Shown in pieces: positions 41,226 to 48,928 of a stretch of 64,000 bases of DNA (its first letter is position 1; the number at the start of each line of letters is the position of its first letter). The stretch is from VFMC01 sp040398525 (GTDB lineage Bacteria > Actinomycetota > Acidimicrobiia > Acidimicrobiales > Ilumatobacteraceae). Position numbers and translations under genes: made by a program. The stretch is taken from contig JBBATY010000007.1 in the NCBI GenBank assembly GCA_040398525.1, positions 1 to 64,000 on the forward strand, read 5' to 3'. Below the pieces are notes generated by a model. The model was not told where the DNA came from, did not search any database, and saw nothing but the letters and a program-made list of their open reading frames with translations.

Positions 41226-42809
41226 GTGCATAGAGTCGGCCCCACGTCTCGCGCATCCACCGTCCCGGGGTTCACCCAACGCCGCCTGTGGCTGGTGCTC
41301 GGCTCGCTCATGCTCGCCGTGCTGATGGCGAGCATGGAGGGCTCGATCATCTCCACGGCGCTGCCCACCATCGCCGGCCAGTTCAACGCCTTCGAGAGCT
41401 TCGCCTGGGTGGGCACGGCGTACATCGTCACGTCGACCATCGCCACGCCGTTGCTCGGCAAGCTGTCCGACCTCTACGGCCGGCGACGAATTTTCCAGAT
41501 CACGATGGGCATCTTCGTCGTCGGCTCGCTGCTGTGTGGTGCGTCGCAGTCGATGGGCCAACTGATCGCGGCTCGTGCGGTGCAGGGCGTCGGTGGTGGA
41601 GGCATCCAGGCGTTGGCCTTCGCGATCCTGGGCGACATCCTCCCGCCGCGCGAGCGCGGCCGCTACATCGGGTATTTCACGCTCGCCTTCGTCGGCGCAG
41701 CGCTGCTCGGTCCGCTCATCGGTGGGTTCATCATCGACCACTACACCTGGCCGTGGATCTTCTACGTCAACGTGCCGTTCTGCCTGGTCGTCGCGGCGAT
41801 CGCGCACGTGGCCCTGCGCTTGCCGTTCACCCGACGCAGCGCTCGTCTCGACTACGCCGGTGCGGTGCTGCTCACCCTCGGGATCGGCTGCTTGATGATC
41901 GGCCTCGAGGAGGGTCGCAAGGGCTGGACCGACACGCTGCCCCTGGTGCTGTTCGCCCTCGCCGCCGTGCTGCTCGTGGCGTTCGTGCTCGTCGAGCGCA
42001 CGGCGGCCGAGCCGATGATCCCGCTGCACCTGTTCTCGAACCCGGTGGCGCTGGTGTGCATCCTGCTCGGGTTGTTCGCCGGTGTGGTCACCTACGGCGC
42101 AGGGCAGTTCCTGCCGCTCTACTTCCAGGACTCGCTGTTCGTGTCGCCCACCGAGTCGGGCCTGCGCATGCTGCCGCAGATGGTGGGAGTCACCATGGCG
42201 ACGTTCATCGTCGGCAGGATGATCGCGAAGACGGGCAGGTACAAGATCTTCCCGATCGTCGGATCGCTGTGCGCGATGCTCGGCCTGCTCGGTGTGGCCC
42301 AGATCACGGGCGACACCGCGTACCTCTGGCTGGTGCTGCCCATGGTGTTGATGGGCTTCGGGTCGGCGTCGCTGTTCACCACCACCTCGATCGCCGGGCA
42401 GAACGCAGTCGCCTTCCACGACCTGGGCGTCGTCACCGCGACGATGGTGTTCTTCCGCAACCTCGGTGGCTCGTTCGGCCTTGCAGCATTCGGCACGATC
42501 CTCAATGCCACCATCCGTGCCGAGATCCCGGCGCGCACCGACGTGAGCGCCGACGACGCAGCCAGCCTGATCCGCTCACCGGCCGAGATCGCCGCGCTGC
42601 CCGACGTCACCCGCCAGGCCGTCGTCGACAGCGTGGCCCTCGGGGTGAGCCGGATCTACTGGGTGTGCGCGGCGTCGATGGCGGTGGCGTTCCTGCTGGC
42701 GCTGCTGCTCCCCGAACGGCCGTTGCGGGCCCGTGCAGGGCTGAGCGACGCCATGGAGGACAGCGCCCCAGTGCCGGCTGCCAACGCGGCCGATACCTCG
42801 CCTGCCTGA
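41226..42809 (+). CDS. MFS multidrug exporter, DHA2/EmrB-QacA type (527 aa)
   Basis: Fourteen-helix major facilitator antiporter. Motif D1-like sequence lies in MASMEGSIISTALPTIAGQF, motif A in GKLSDLYGRRR, motif B as RAVQGVGGGG, and motif C in the GAALLGPLIGG region. It would expel drugs or metabolites in exchange for protons. The GTG start at 41226 (AAGGGG immediately upstream) is the best candidate. It is divergent from an SDR gene, which may make or modify its substrate. Confidence 0.9.
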   Translation: MHRVGPTSRASTVPGFTQRRLWLVLGSLMLAVLMASMEGSIISTALPTIAGQFNAFESFAWVGTAYIVTSTIATPLLGKLSDLYGRRRIFQITMGIFVVGSLLCGASQSMGQLIAARAVQGVGGGGIQALAFAILGDILPPRERGRYIGYFTLAFVGAALLGPLIGGFIIDHYTWPWIFYVNVPFCLVVAAIAHVALRLPFTRRSARLDYAGAVLLTLGIGCLMIGLEEGRKGWTDTLPLVLFALAAVLLVAFVLVERTAAEPMIPLHLFSNPVALVCILLGLFAGVVTYGAGQFLPLYFQDSLFVSPTESGLRMLPQMVGVTMATFIVGRMIAKTGRYKIFPIVGSLCAMLGLLGVAQITGDTAYLWLVLPMVLMGFGSASLFTTTSIAGQNAVAFHDLGVVTATMVFFRNLGGSFGLAAFGTILNATIRAEIPARTDVSADDAASLIRSPAEIAALPDVTRQAVVDSVALGVSRIYWVCAASMAVAFLLALLLPERPLRARAGLSDAMEDSAPVPAANAADTSPA

Positions 42810-42851
42810 CCCGCCGATGGCGAGCCGGGTGTCGCCGGTGCTCAGCGGGTC
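42808..42851. terminator. Possible hairpin between convergent mfs and trkA genes
   Basis: GACCCGC (42808-42814) can pair with GCGGGTC (42845-42851), enclosing an inner GGCGA/TCGCC pair. It overlaps both stop codons. Confidence 0.35.
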
Positions 42852-43573
42852 GACTCGGCGAAGCGCTCGACGTCGGCGCGATGCCCGGCGACGACGATCC
42901 GGTCGCCTGCGCCGAGCACGGTGTCGCTCTCGGCGTAGGTGAACGGCGATCCCTCTGGCTTGATGCACACCACCGTGATGCGGTGCCGGGCCCGCAGCGA
43001 CGCCTCGGCGAGCGTCTTGCCGACCGCGGCTCGGGGCACGAGGGTCTCGACGATCACGAAGTCGTCGTCGAGGTCGAGGTACTCGAGCATCGCGCCTGTG
43101 ACCAGGTGGGCGACGCGTCGACCCATCTCGGCCTCGGGGAACACCACACGATGCGCGCCCACCCGGTGCAGGATGCGCCCGTGGGCCGCAGTGATCGCCT
43201 TGGCCCAGATGTTGGGCACACCGAGGTCGACCAGTGCCGCGGTGGCGAGCACACTGGCTTCGATGTCGGAGCCGATGCACACCACAGCGGTGCGGACGTC
43301 GGCCACGCCGAGTTGGCGCAGGGTGCGCTCGTTGGTGGCGTCGGCCTCGACCACGTGCGACAGCACACCGACATGATCCTGCACCCGCTCGGGGCGGCCG
43401 TCGATCGCCAGGACGTCGTAGCCCATCTCGACCAGGGTGCGTGCCACGGACGAGCCGAAGCGGCCGAGACCGACCACCACCACCTCGCCCTGGTCGCGGG
43501 TGTGCCGGTCGACGAGCCGCGCCGCGACATCGCCGACGGTCGCAGGTGCACGGTGCTCGGGTGTCTCAGCCAA
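42842..43573 (-). CDS. Potassium channel regulator TrkA/KtrA (243 aa)
   Basis: Cytoplasmic RCK-type gating subunit for the adjacent TrkH/KtrB channel. The N-terminal NAD/ATP-binding Rossmann motif is VVVVGLGRFGSSVA, with acidic ADATNERTL; the C-terminal RCK_C domain spans about residues 155-240. I prefer the TTG start at 43573, which overlaps the channel gene by 8 nt and has GAGGAG 10 nt upstream; an ATG 84 nt earlier would place 28 extra unrelated residues on the protein. Confidence 0.88.
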   Translation of the reverse strand: MAETPEHRAPATVGDVAARLVDRHTRDQGEVVVVGLGRFGSSVARTLVEMGYDVLAIDGRPERVQDHVGVLSHVVEADATNERTLRQLGVADVRTAVVCIGSDIEASVLATAALVDLGVPNIWAKAITAAHGRILHRVGAHRVVFPEAEMGRRVAHLVTGAMLEYLDLDDDFVIVETLVPRAAVGKTLAEASLRARHRITVVCIKPEGSPFTYAESDTVLGAGDRIVVAGHRADVERFAESTR

Positions 43574-44906
43574 TGATCGGACGCTCCTCGGGATAGCGAT
43601 AGGTGCGCAGCCGCTCGCGCAGCGCGATGGCAGCGACGAAGGTGACCGGTCCGACACGGCCGGCGAGCATCACCACCACGATGAGCAGTTTGCCCGCGAA
43701 CGGCAGCTCGGGGGTGATCCCGGTCGACAGCCCGACGGTGCCGAACGCCGACGCCGCCTCGAACAGGGCGCTGGTGAGTGCGACGTCGGCGATCAGCTCG
43801 AGCAGGAGCGAGGTGCCGACCACGAGGCCCACCGAGAGCAGGGCGACGGTGAGGGCCTGGCGGATGGTGGCGGTCGGGATGCGGCGTCGGAAGGCGATGA
43901 CGTCGCGCTCGCCGCGGATGTCGGCCCAGATGGCGTAGCCGAGCACGGCGAAGGTGGTGACCTTGATGCCACCGCTGGTGGACGCCGAGCCGGCGCCGAT
44001 GAACATCAGCGTGCTGAGCACGAGGAGCGACCCCTCGTTCATCTCGCCGATCGCGATGGTGTTGAACCCGGCGGTGCGGGGTGTGAGCCCCTGGAACCAT
44101 CCGGCGAGCAGCTTGTCGCCGACTCCGAGCTGGCCCAGCGTCGCCGGGTTCGACCACTCGACGGCGATCACGAACAGCGGCCCGACGACGAACAGGACGC
44201 CGCTCGCCAGCAGAGTGATGCGCGTGTGCAACGACCAGCGGCTCGGTCGCACCCTGCGGAGCAGCTCGACGAGCACGGGGAACCCGAACCCGCCGATGAT
44301 GAACGACGCAGCGATGGTGATCGTCACCACGGGGTCGCCCACGAAGCGGGTCAGGTTGTCGGAGTAGAGCGAGAGCCCGGCGTTGTTGAACGACGCGACG
44401 GCGTGGAACACCCCGCTGTACAGGGCCTCGCCGATGGGCTCGTCGTAGCTCGCCCACAGGCGCAGGGTCAGCACGGTGGCGACGACCGCCTCGACGGCGA
44501 TGGTGATGGTGGCCACGGCAGCGACGAGCGCGCGCAGCTCGCCGGCCTCCACCGCGCCGAGCTCGGTGCGCGTGAGCATCCGCTGACGCAGGCCGATGCG
44601 GTGCGATGCGAGCAGGGCGAACACCGACCCGATGGTGACGATGCCGAACCCGCCGACCTGCATGAGTGCGAGCAGCACCAGCTCACCGAACAACGAGAAG
44701 GTCTCGATGTCGACCGTGGCGAGGCCGGTGACCGTTGCTGCCGAGGCCGACATGAACAGTGCGTCGCCGGAGCCCGGGTGCTCGCCGCTGTCGAAGGCGA
44801 TCGGCAGCGCCAACAGCACTGCACCCACGGCGATCAGCGCGACGAAGGCGACCACGACGAACTGCGCCGGGTTGGTCGTCGCATCGAGCAGCCGCCGTCG
44901 AGGCAC
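43566..44906 (-). CDS. Potassium transporter TrkH/KtrB family (446 aa)
   Basis: Inner-membrane K+ uptake channel with four pore repeats. The filter segments are seen as ATVTGL, SFNNAG, TAGFN and TVGLS, each with its glycine. Short length and absence of the extra N-terminal TrkH helices favour KtrB. It is co-transcribed with its RCK regulator. The GTG at 44906 has no ribosome site but lies 7 nt after TAGCGT. Confidence 0.93.
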   Translation of the reverse strand: MPRRRLLDATTNPAQFVVVAFVALIAVGAVLLALPIAFDSGEHPGSGDALFMSASAATVTGLATVDIETFSLFGELVLLALMQVGGFGIVTIGSVFALLASHRIGLRQRMLTRTELGAVEAGELRALVAAVATITIAVEAVVATVLTLRLWASYDEPIGEALYSGVFHAVASFNNAGLSLYSDNLTRFVGDPVVTITIAASFIIGGFGFPVLVELLRRVRPSRWSLHTRITLLASGVLFVVGPLFVIAVEWSNPATLGQLGVGDKLLAGWFQGLTPRTAGFNTIAIGEMNEGSLLVLSTLMFIGAGSASTSGGIKVTTFAVLGYAIWADIRGERDVIAFRRRIPTATIRQALTVALLSVGLVVGTSLLLELIADVALTSALFEAASAFGTVGLSTGITPELPFAGKLLIVVVMLAGRVGPVTFVAAIALRERLRTYRYPEERPIIG

Positions 44907-44913
44907 GACGGCG

Positions 44914-44938
44914 ACGCTAGCGGCCGACCTCGTAGGAT
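44914..44938. promoter_or_regulatory. Divergent leaderless promoters for ktrB (minus) and the CPVC membrane gene (plus)
   Basis: On the minus strand TAGCGT (44914-44919) ends 7 nt before the GTG at 44906. On the plus strand TAGGAT (44933-44938) ends 6 nt before the GTG at 44945. The whole region is only 38 bp. Confidence 0.5.
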
Positions 44939-44944
44939 GACGTC

Positions 44945-45403
44945 GTGCTCGGGGCCGTTCGTCGTTACACCCCTCGCCAGTGGCGGGTCGCTGCTGTCGC
45001 TGCGGTCGTGGTGGCCCTGCTCGTCGGGCTGCCGACCGACGTGATCCCCAACCCGGTGTTCGGGCGCCCGGTGCCCGTGACGTGGTGGTCGTACCCGGTA
45101 CTCGTGGTCACTGCCCTGCTCGGAGGTCTGCTTGCTGCGACCTATGTGCGCACCGACGACGAGCTCGACCGGCCGGCGCGCACCGGCGGCATCGGGGGTC
45201 TGCTGTCGTTCTTCGCAGTGGGCTGCCCGGTGTGCAACAAGGTGGTCGTCCTGGCGCTGGGCACGGTGGGTGCCCGTCGATGGTTCGAGCCGTTGCAGCC
45301 GCTGCTCGCAGCGGTGTCGCTGGTGCTGCTCGTCGTCGCCCTGCGTGCCCGACTGCGTTCCGTCGACGCCTGCCCGCTCGCTGGGCCGGCTGTCGCGGCC
45401 TGA
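44945..45403 (+). CDS. Small integral membrane protein with a CPVC motif (152 aa)
   Basis: Three to four membrane helices. The motif GCPVCNKVVV lies at the start of the third helix, with a further cysteine (VDACPL) near the C-terminus. The CxxC beside the membrane suggests a redox-active or metal-binding role, but it is not DsbB, VKOR or another family I can name. AGGA lies 7 nt before the GTG, which could also serve as a weak ribosome site. Confidence 0.7.
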   Translation: MLGAVRRYTPRQWRVAAVAAVVVALLVGLPTDVIPNPVFGRPVPVTWWSYPVLVVTALLGGLLAATYVRTDDELDRPARTGGIGGLLSFFAVGCPVCNKVVVLALGTVGARRWFEPLQPLLAAVSLVLLVVALRARLRSVDACPLAGPAVAA

Positions 45404-45409
45404 GCCGCC

Positions 45410-45423
45410 GACCGGATCCGGTC
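45410..45423. terminator. Palindrome between convergent genes
   Basis: GACCGGATCCGGTC, a perfect 14-bp palindrome, spans the gap between two convergent stops (45403 and 45422); it is a probable bidirectional terminator. Confidence 0.45.
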
Positions 45424-46369
45424 AGCCTCGACCGGTGCCGTCGGCCTCGCTCGGGTGCTGCACCTGCCACGGAGGGGTCCAGTCGCCCGGCACGCGCAAC
45501 TCCACGCCGGCATCGTCCTCGATCACCTTGCACACCGTCATCTCCCCGGCCCCGTCGCCGTAGCGCTCGGCAGCTTCACGGAACCGTGCATAGGCCGCCT
45601 GGGTGAGCTCGTCGCGCGTGCCGACCTCGGTGAGCAGGTCGTCGATCAGGTGCAGATCCTTCAGGCACAACGCCAGCCGGAACGAGGGGTCGTAGTGGCC
45701 GGCGAGGATCGACGGCACGTCGTGGTCCATCACGAAGCTCTCGGCCGCCCCACCCTTCATGGCCTCCCACCAGACGTCGGGCTCGAGGCCGGCCACCTTC
45801 GCCGCCACCATTGCCTCGCCGATCGCCGCAGCGTGGATGAACCACAGTTGGTTGTTGACCAGCTTGGCCACGTAGCCGTTGCCGTAGCCGCCGACCCGGC
45901 GCACGACACCGATCGCGTCGAGCACGGGTCGCACGTGCTCGACGGCGTCGTCTCGACCGCCGACGAACAGGATCATGTCGCCGCGGATCGCCGAGTCGAT
46001 GCTGCCGGTCACCGGGCTGTCGACGGCAGCACCGCCGGCAGCCTCGAACTCGGCAGCCAGGGCGCGCATCAGCGACGGGCTCGACGTCGTGAGGTCGATC
46101 CAGGTCCGCCCGGTGCAGTCACCGGCGAGCAGGCCGTCGGGCCCGCGCACCACCTGCTCGATCTGCGACGGGCCGAACACCATCGACAGCACCACGTCGG
46201 ACTGCGCGATCACCTCTCGCGGTGAGCCGGCCCAGGTCGCGCCACGGGCGATGAGGTCGTCAGCCGCCTCGCGACGAACGTCGTGGACGACGACCTCGTT
46301 CCCGGCGCGCAGCAGGTTGCGGGCGACAGCGCTGCCCATGTTGCCGAGCCCGATCATCCCCGTTCGCAT
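45422..46369 (-). CDS. NAD(P)-dependent beta-hydroxyacid dehydrogenase (3-hydroxyisobutyrate dehydrogenase family, 315 aa)
   Basis: The N-terminal Rossmann motif is GMIGLGNMGSAVA, then DSPVTGSID for substrate binding and the catalytic lysine in VAKLVNNQLW, with the helical C-terminal domain. Family members oxidise 3-hydroxyisobutyrate, tartronate semialdehyde or related acids, or reduce imines. No partner gene indicates which. A purine-rich AGGGGG is upstream of the ATG at 46369. Confidence 0.88.
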   Translation of the reverse strand: MRTGMIGLGNMGSAVARNLLRAGNEVVVHDVRREAADDLIARGATWAGSPREVIAQSDVVLSMVFGPSQIEQVVRGPDGLLAGDCTGRTWIDLTTSSPSLMRALAAEFEAAGGAAVDSPVTGSIDSAIRGDMILFVGGRDDAVEHVRPVLDAIGVVRRVGGYGNGYVAKLVNNQLWFIHAAAIGEAMVAAKVAGLEPDVWWEAMKGGAAESFVMDHDVPSILAGHYDPSFRLALCLKDLHLIDDLLTEVGTRDELTQAAYARFREAAERYGDGAGEMTVCKVIEDDAGVELRVPGDWTPPWQVQHPSEADGTGRG

Positions 46370-46440
46370 CGTCGTACCCCCTGCGTCGGCGGGAGCCTAG
46401 GCGCGCGGTGCGGGCCTGTCGGCCAGGCCCGGCCGCGGCG

Positions 46441-46635
46441 TCAGGAGGCTCGGTAGACCGTGGAGGAGCCGTGGCCCGCGAGCAGGGCCGACACCAAGAT
46501 GCCGAGGGGCAGGGTGCCCCAGTAGCCCAGGCCGACACCGGGCGCCACGTTGCCGATGAACAGCATCAGCAGCCAGGTGGCCGGGAACGTGGCGATGAGC
46601 AGGATGGCCGACGCAGCGATGAGAGCCCGGATCAT
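46441..46635 (-). CDS. Small two-helix membrane protein (64 aa)
   Basis: MIRALIAASAILLIATFPAT begins the first hydrophobic helix, followed by FIGNVAPGVGLGYWG and a second helix ending GHGSSTVYRAS. I do not recognise it. The ATG at 46635 has GGAGG 6 nt upstream, which decides against the TTG 12 nt earlier. Function unknown. Confidence 0.6.
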   Translation of the reverse strand: MIRALIAASAILLIATFPATWLLMLFIGNVAPGVGLGYWGTLPLGILVSALLAGHGSSTVYRAS

Positions 46636-46711
46636 GAGAACCTCCAAGGAAGAATGTCAAGCGGAACCTTAGATTCTCGAGTGACGGTCGACGCGGATGG
46701 CGGTCGACGGC

Positions 46712-48496
46712 TCAACGCGGCGATCTCGACGGTGTGCCGAGCACCAGCCCCAGGTCGCGCCCGAGCGCCGGGAGCACCACATCGCACACGCCGCCACCCG
46801 ACTGGGGGGACCGGCCACCGACGAAAGCGGTGACGACGGTGCCGTCGTTCAGCACCCAGGCACAGGTGACGGCGTCGAGCACCGACCCGGTGTGGCCCCA
46901 GCCGTACTGGTCGAGCATCACGGCCGGATAGCGCATCGTCGCCAGATCGGCCGGGCCCACCGACGAGAGCATCGCCGCGAGGTCGTCGCTCGACGCAAGC
47001 CACGCCCCGGCACCACCGAGACGTTCGAGCCGCGCCAGGCCCTCCGGGTGGGGGGCCAGATCGGGTGGCGCCCCGGAGTCGACCAGCTGAGCGCGATCGA
47101 CCCCGACCGGATCCCAGACCAGGATGCGGGTCGCTTCCTCGAGCGGTCGACCGGTGAGGTGCTCGACGAGCAGGCCGAGCGCGCAGTAGTTGCCGTTGGA
47201 GTAGCGCCATGTGCCCCGTGTGCCGGTGGGAGGCGACGCCATCGACTCGGCGAGCTGGTCGCGGCACGTGCCGCTCCCCACGAACCAACGACTCCGATCG
47301 ACCGGCATCCCGGCCGAGTGGTCGAGCAGCTCGCGCACGGTGACCCCGTCCCAGCCCGGATGGTGCGGCACGTCGAGCGCGTCCCACGGCACCTGGTCGG
47401 CAGCGGCGATCGCGCCGAGCTCGACCAGCCTGGCGACGGTGAGCGAGGTCACCAGCTTGCTGAGGCTGGCGATCACGAACGGTGTCGACCCGTCGACGGG
47501 TGCGCCGTCGAGCTGGGTGCCCGCTGCGTCGCGGAACACCGAGGCACCGCCGCGCCACACACTCACCGCGACTGTGGGGTTGCGTCGGGCCAGGCGATCG
47601 ACGGCGGCGGCGAGCTCGGGGAAGTCGGCCTGGCCGAGCTCAGGTGTCGGCGGTGGGCTCGTGGTGGTCGTGCTGGTCGTGCTCGTGCTGGTCGATGTGC
47701 TGGTGGTGCTGGTGCTGGTCGTGCTGGTGCTCGTCGACGTCGACGCCGGCACCGTGGTGCTGGTGCTGGTGCTGGTCGTGCTCGTCGTGGTCGACAGCCC
47801 GGGCGATGTTGTCGACGACGCGGCGGTCGACGATGCCTCGGCCACCGCCACCGATGATGCTGCGAGGCTGAGCGCCAGGCCGGTGAGCGCCCCGTGGTAG
47901 GTGGCCATCACGACGGGTGCCATCCAGCGGCGCTCGTTCACGAACATCCGCCAGCCGAGCACCGAGTCGCTGGCGACGAACAGCGTGGTGCCGACGATCG
48001 CGGCGATGCGCCCCGTGCTCCACCCGGCGACGGCCATCACGGTGATGACGACGAGGTAGCACGCCACGGGGATCCGCAGCGCCCGGTCGCGCCGGGCCGC
48101 ACCGCGCAGGATCGATCGCCCGGCTGCCCCGACCACGACGCCGGCGAGGGCGAGGGCGAGTAGGCCGAGCCACAGATGGTCGAGGCCGAGGGCGGCGAAC
48201 ATCACCACGAAGGCGACGTGTCCGAGCGCGAAGGCACCCAGGCCCACCAGGAAGCGGTCGACAGCGGGAAGAAGGGCGACGTCGCCCACCAGGCACAGTG
48301 CGAACCCCACAGTGGCGGCGACGATCGCCGTGGTGGAGACGTCGTCGGCCACTGCGACGGCGAGCAGCCCCAGCGCCACCGTGACGAGCGGCTTGGTGAT
48401 CGCCTCGACCCGTCCCGACGACGCGACGCGCGACCACCAGTTCACCGGCGCGGCCACGAGGGCCACCGCCGCTGCAGTGACGGCGAGGAGATCCAC
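46712..48496 (-). CDS. YhhN-family membrane domain fused to a beta-lactamase-fold domain (594 aa)
   Basis: The N-terminal ~205 residues form about eight membrane helices of the YhhN/TMEM86 (lysoplasmalogenase) family: ITKPLVTVALGLLA, LCLVGDVALL, FALGHVAFVVMF and YHGALTGLAL. A ~75-residue Ser/Thr-only style linker follows, then a penicillin-recognition domain with SLSK, YSN and HTG and a WRGG-type N-terminus. The catalytic residues are complete, unlike several family members here. The topology places the second domain outside the membrane. The GTG at 48496 lies 7 nt after TACGGT. The combination suggests ester or amide hydrolysis on membrane-derived lipids or cell-wall substrates. Confidence 0.82.
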   Translation of the reverse strand: MDLLAVTAAAVALVAAPVNWWSRVASSGRVEAITKPLVTVALGLLAVAVADDVSTTAIVAATVGFALCLVGDVALLPAVDRFLVGLGAFALGHVAFVVMFAALGLDHLWLGLLALALAGVVVGAAGRSILRGAARRDRALRIPVACYLVVITVMAVAGWSTGRIAAIVGTTLFVASDSVLGWRMFVNERRWMAPVVMATYHGALTGLALSLAASSVAVAEASSTAASSTTSPGLSTTTSTTSTSTSTTVPASTSTSTSTTSTSTTSTSTSTSTTSTTTTSPPPTPELGQADFPELAAAVDRLARRNPTVAVSVWRGGASVFRDAAGTQLDGAPVDGSTPFVIASLSKLVTSLTVARLVELGAIAAADQVPWDALDVPHHPGWDGVTVRELLDHSAGMPVDRSRWFVGSGTCRDQLAESMASPPTGTRGTWRYSNGNYCALGLLVEHLTGRPLEEATRILVWDPVGVDRAQLVDSGAPPDLAPHPEGLARLERLGGAGAWLASSDDLAAMLSSVGPADLATMRYPAVMLDQYGWGHTGSVLDAVTCAWVLNDGTVVTAFVGGRSPQSGGGVCDVVLPALGRDLGLVLGTPSRSPR

Positions 48497-48502
48497 GACC
48501 GG

Positions 48503-48509
48503 TACCGTA
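48503..48509. promoter_or_regulatory. Overlapping bidirectional -10 (TACCGTA), leaderless on both sides
   Basis: The two start codons are separated by 18 bp. On the plus strand TACCGT (48503-48508) ends 6 nt before the ATG at 48515; on the minus strand TACGGT (48504-48509) ends 7 nt before the GTG at 48496. One near-symmetric heptamer can thus serve both directions. Confidence 0.5.
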
Positions 48510-48514
48510 CGGCC

Positions 48515-48889
48515 ATGAGCCCCGAGCAGATCGTCACCACCGTGATCGGCGCCCTCGAGCGCAAGGACCTCGACGCCGCGTGCAGCCTGATGGCCGACGA
48601 CGTGGAGTACGACAACGTCCCGATCGGCAAGGTCGTCGGACCTGCCGCGGTGGCCTCGACCCTCGGCCCGTTCTTCTCGATGTGCGGGCAGATCGAGTGG
48701 GTGGTGCTCCACCAGGCGGCGAACGGTGACGTGGTGATGAACGAGCGGGTCGACCGGTTCGAGATGGGTGGCCGCTGGGTCGAGCTTGCGGTCGCCGGTG
48801 TGTGGGTGGTGCGCGACGGCAAGGTCGTGCTGTGGCGTGACTACTTCGACCTGGGTGCGTTCCAGGCGATGATGGCGCCGCCGGCCTGA
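48515..48889 (+). CDS. Limonene-1,2-epoxide hydrolase-like / SnoaL-fold protein (124 aa)
   Basis: Small alpha+beta cone protein of the NTF2-like superfamily. NERVDRF carries the Arg-x-Asp and LWRDYFD the second Asp of the Asp-Arg-Asp triad of limonene epoxide hydrolase. Family members open epoxides by direct water attack. Length is typical. The substrate may be any small epoxide; the steroid and terpenoid flavour of the Ldi operon 40 kb away is only circumstantial. Confidence 0.78.
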   Translation: MSPEQIVTTVIGALERKDLDAACSLMADDVEYDNVPIGKVVGPAAVASTLGPFFSMCGQIEWVVLHQAANGDVVMNERVDRFEMGGRWVELAVAGVWVVRDGKVVLWRDYFDLGAFQAMMAPPA

Positions 48890-48890
48890 C

Positions 48891-48926
48891 GCCTGCCCAG
48901 CCTGCCCGGCCTGCCCGGCCTGCCCG
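48891..48926. repeat. Four tandem copies of a 9-bp unit (GCCTGCCCG)
   Basis: GCCTGCCCA followed by three GCCTGCCCG copies fills the 39-bp space between the convergent LEH-like and GGDEF genes. It may come from slippage. Confidence 0.8.
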
Positions 48927-48928
48927 GG

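Noticed and set aside
47640..47800. CRISPR-like or minisatellite repeat array
   Set aside because: The repeats are degenerate Ser/Thr codons of a protein linker, without spacers. The Thr/Pro codon stretch near 30000 is the same kind of thing.
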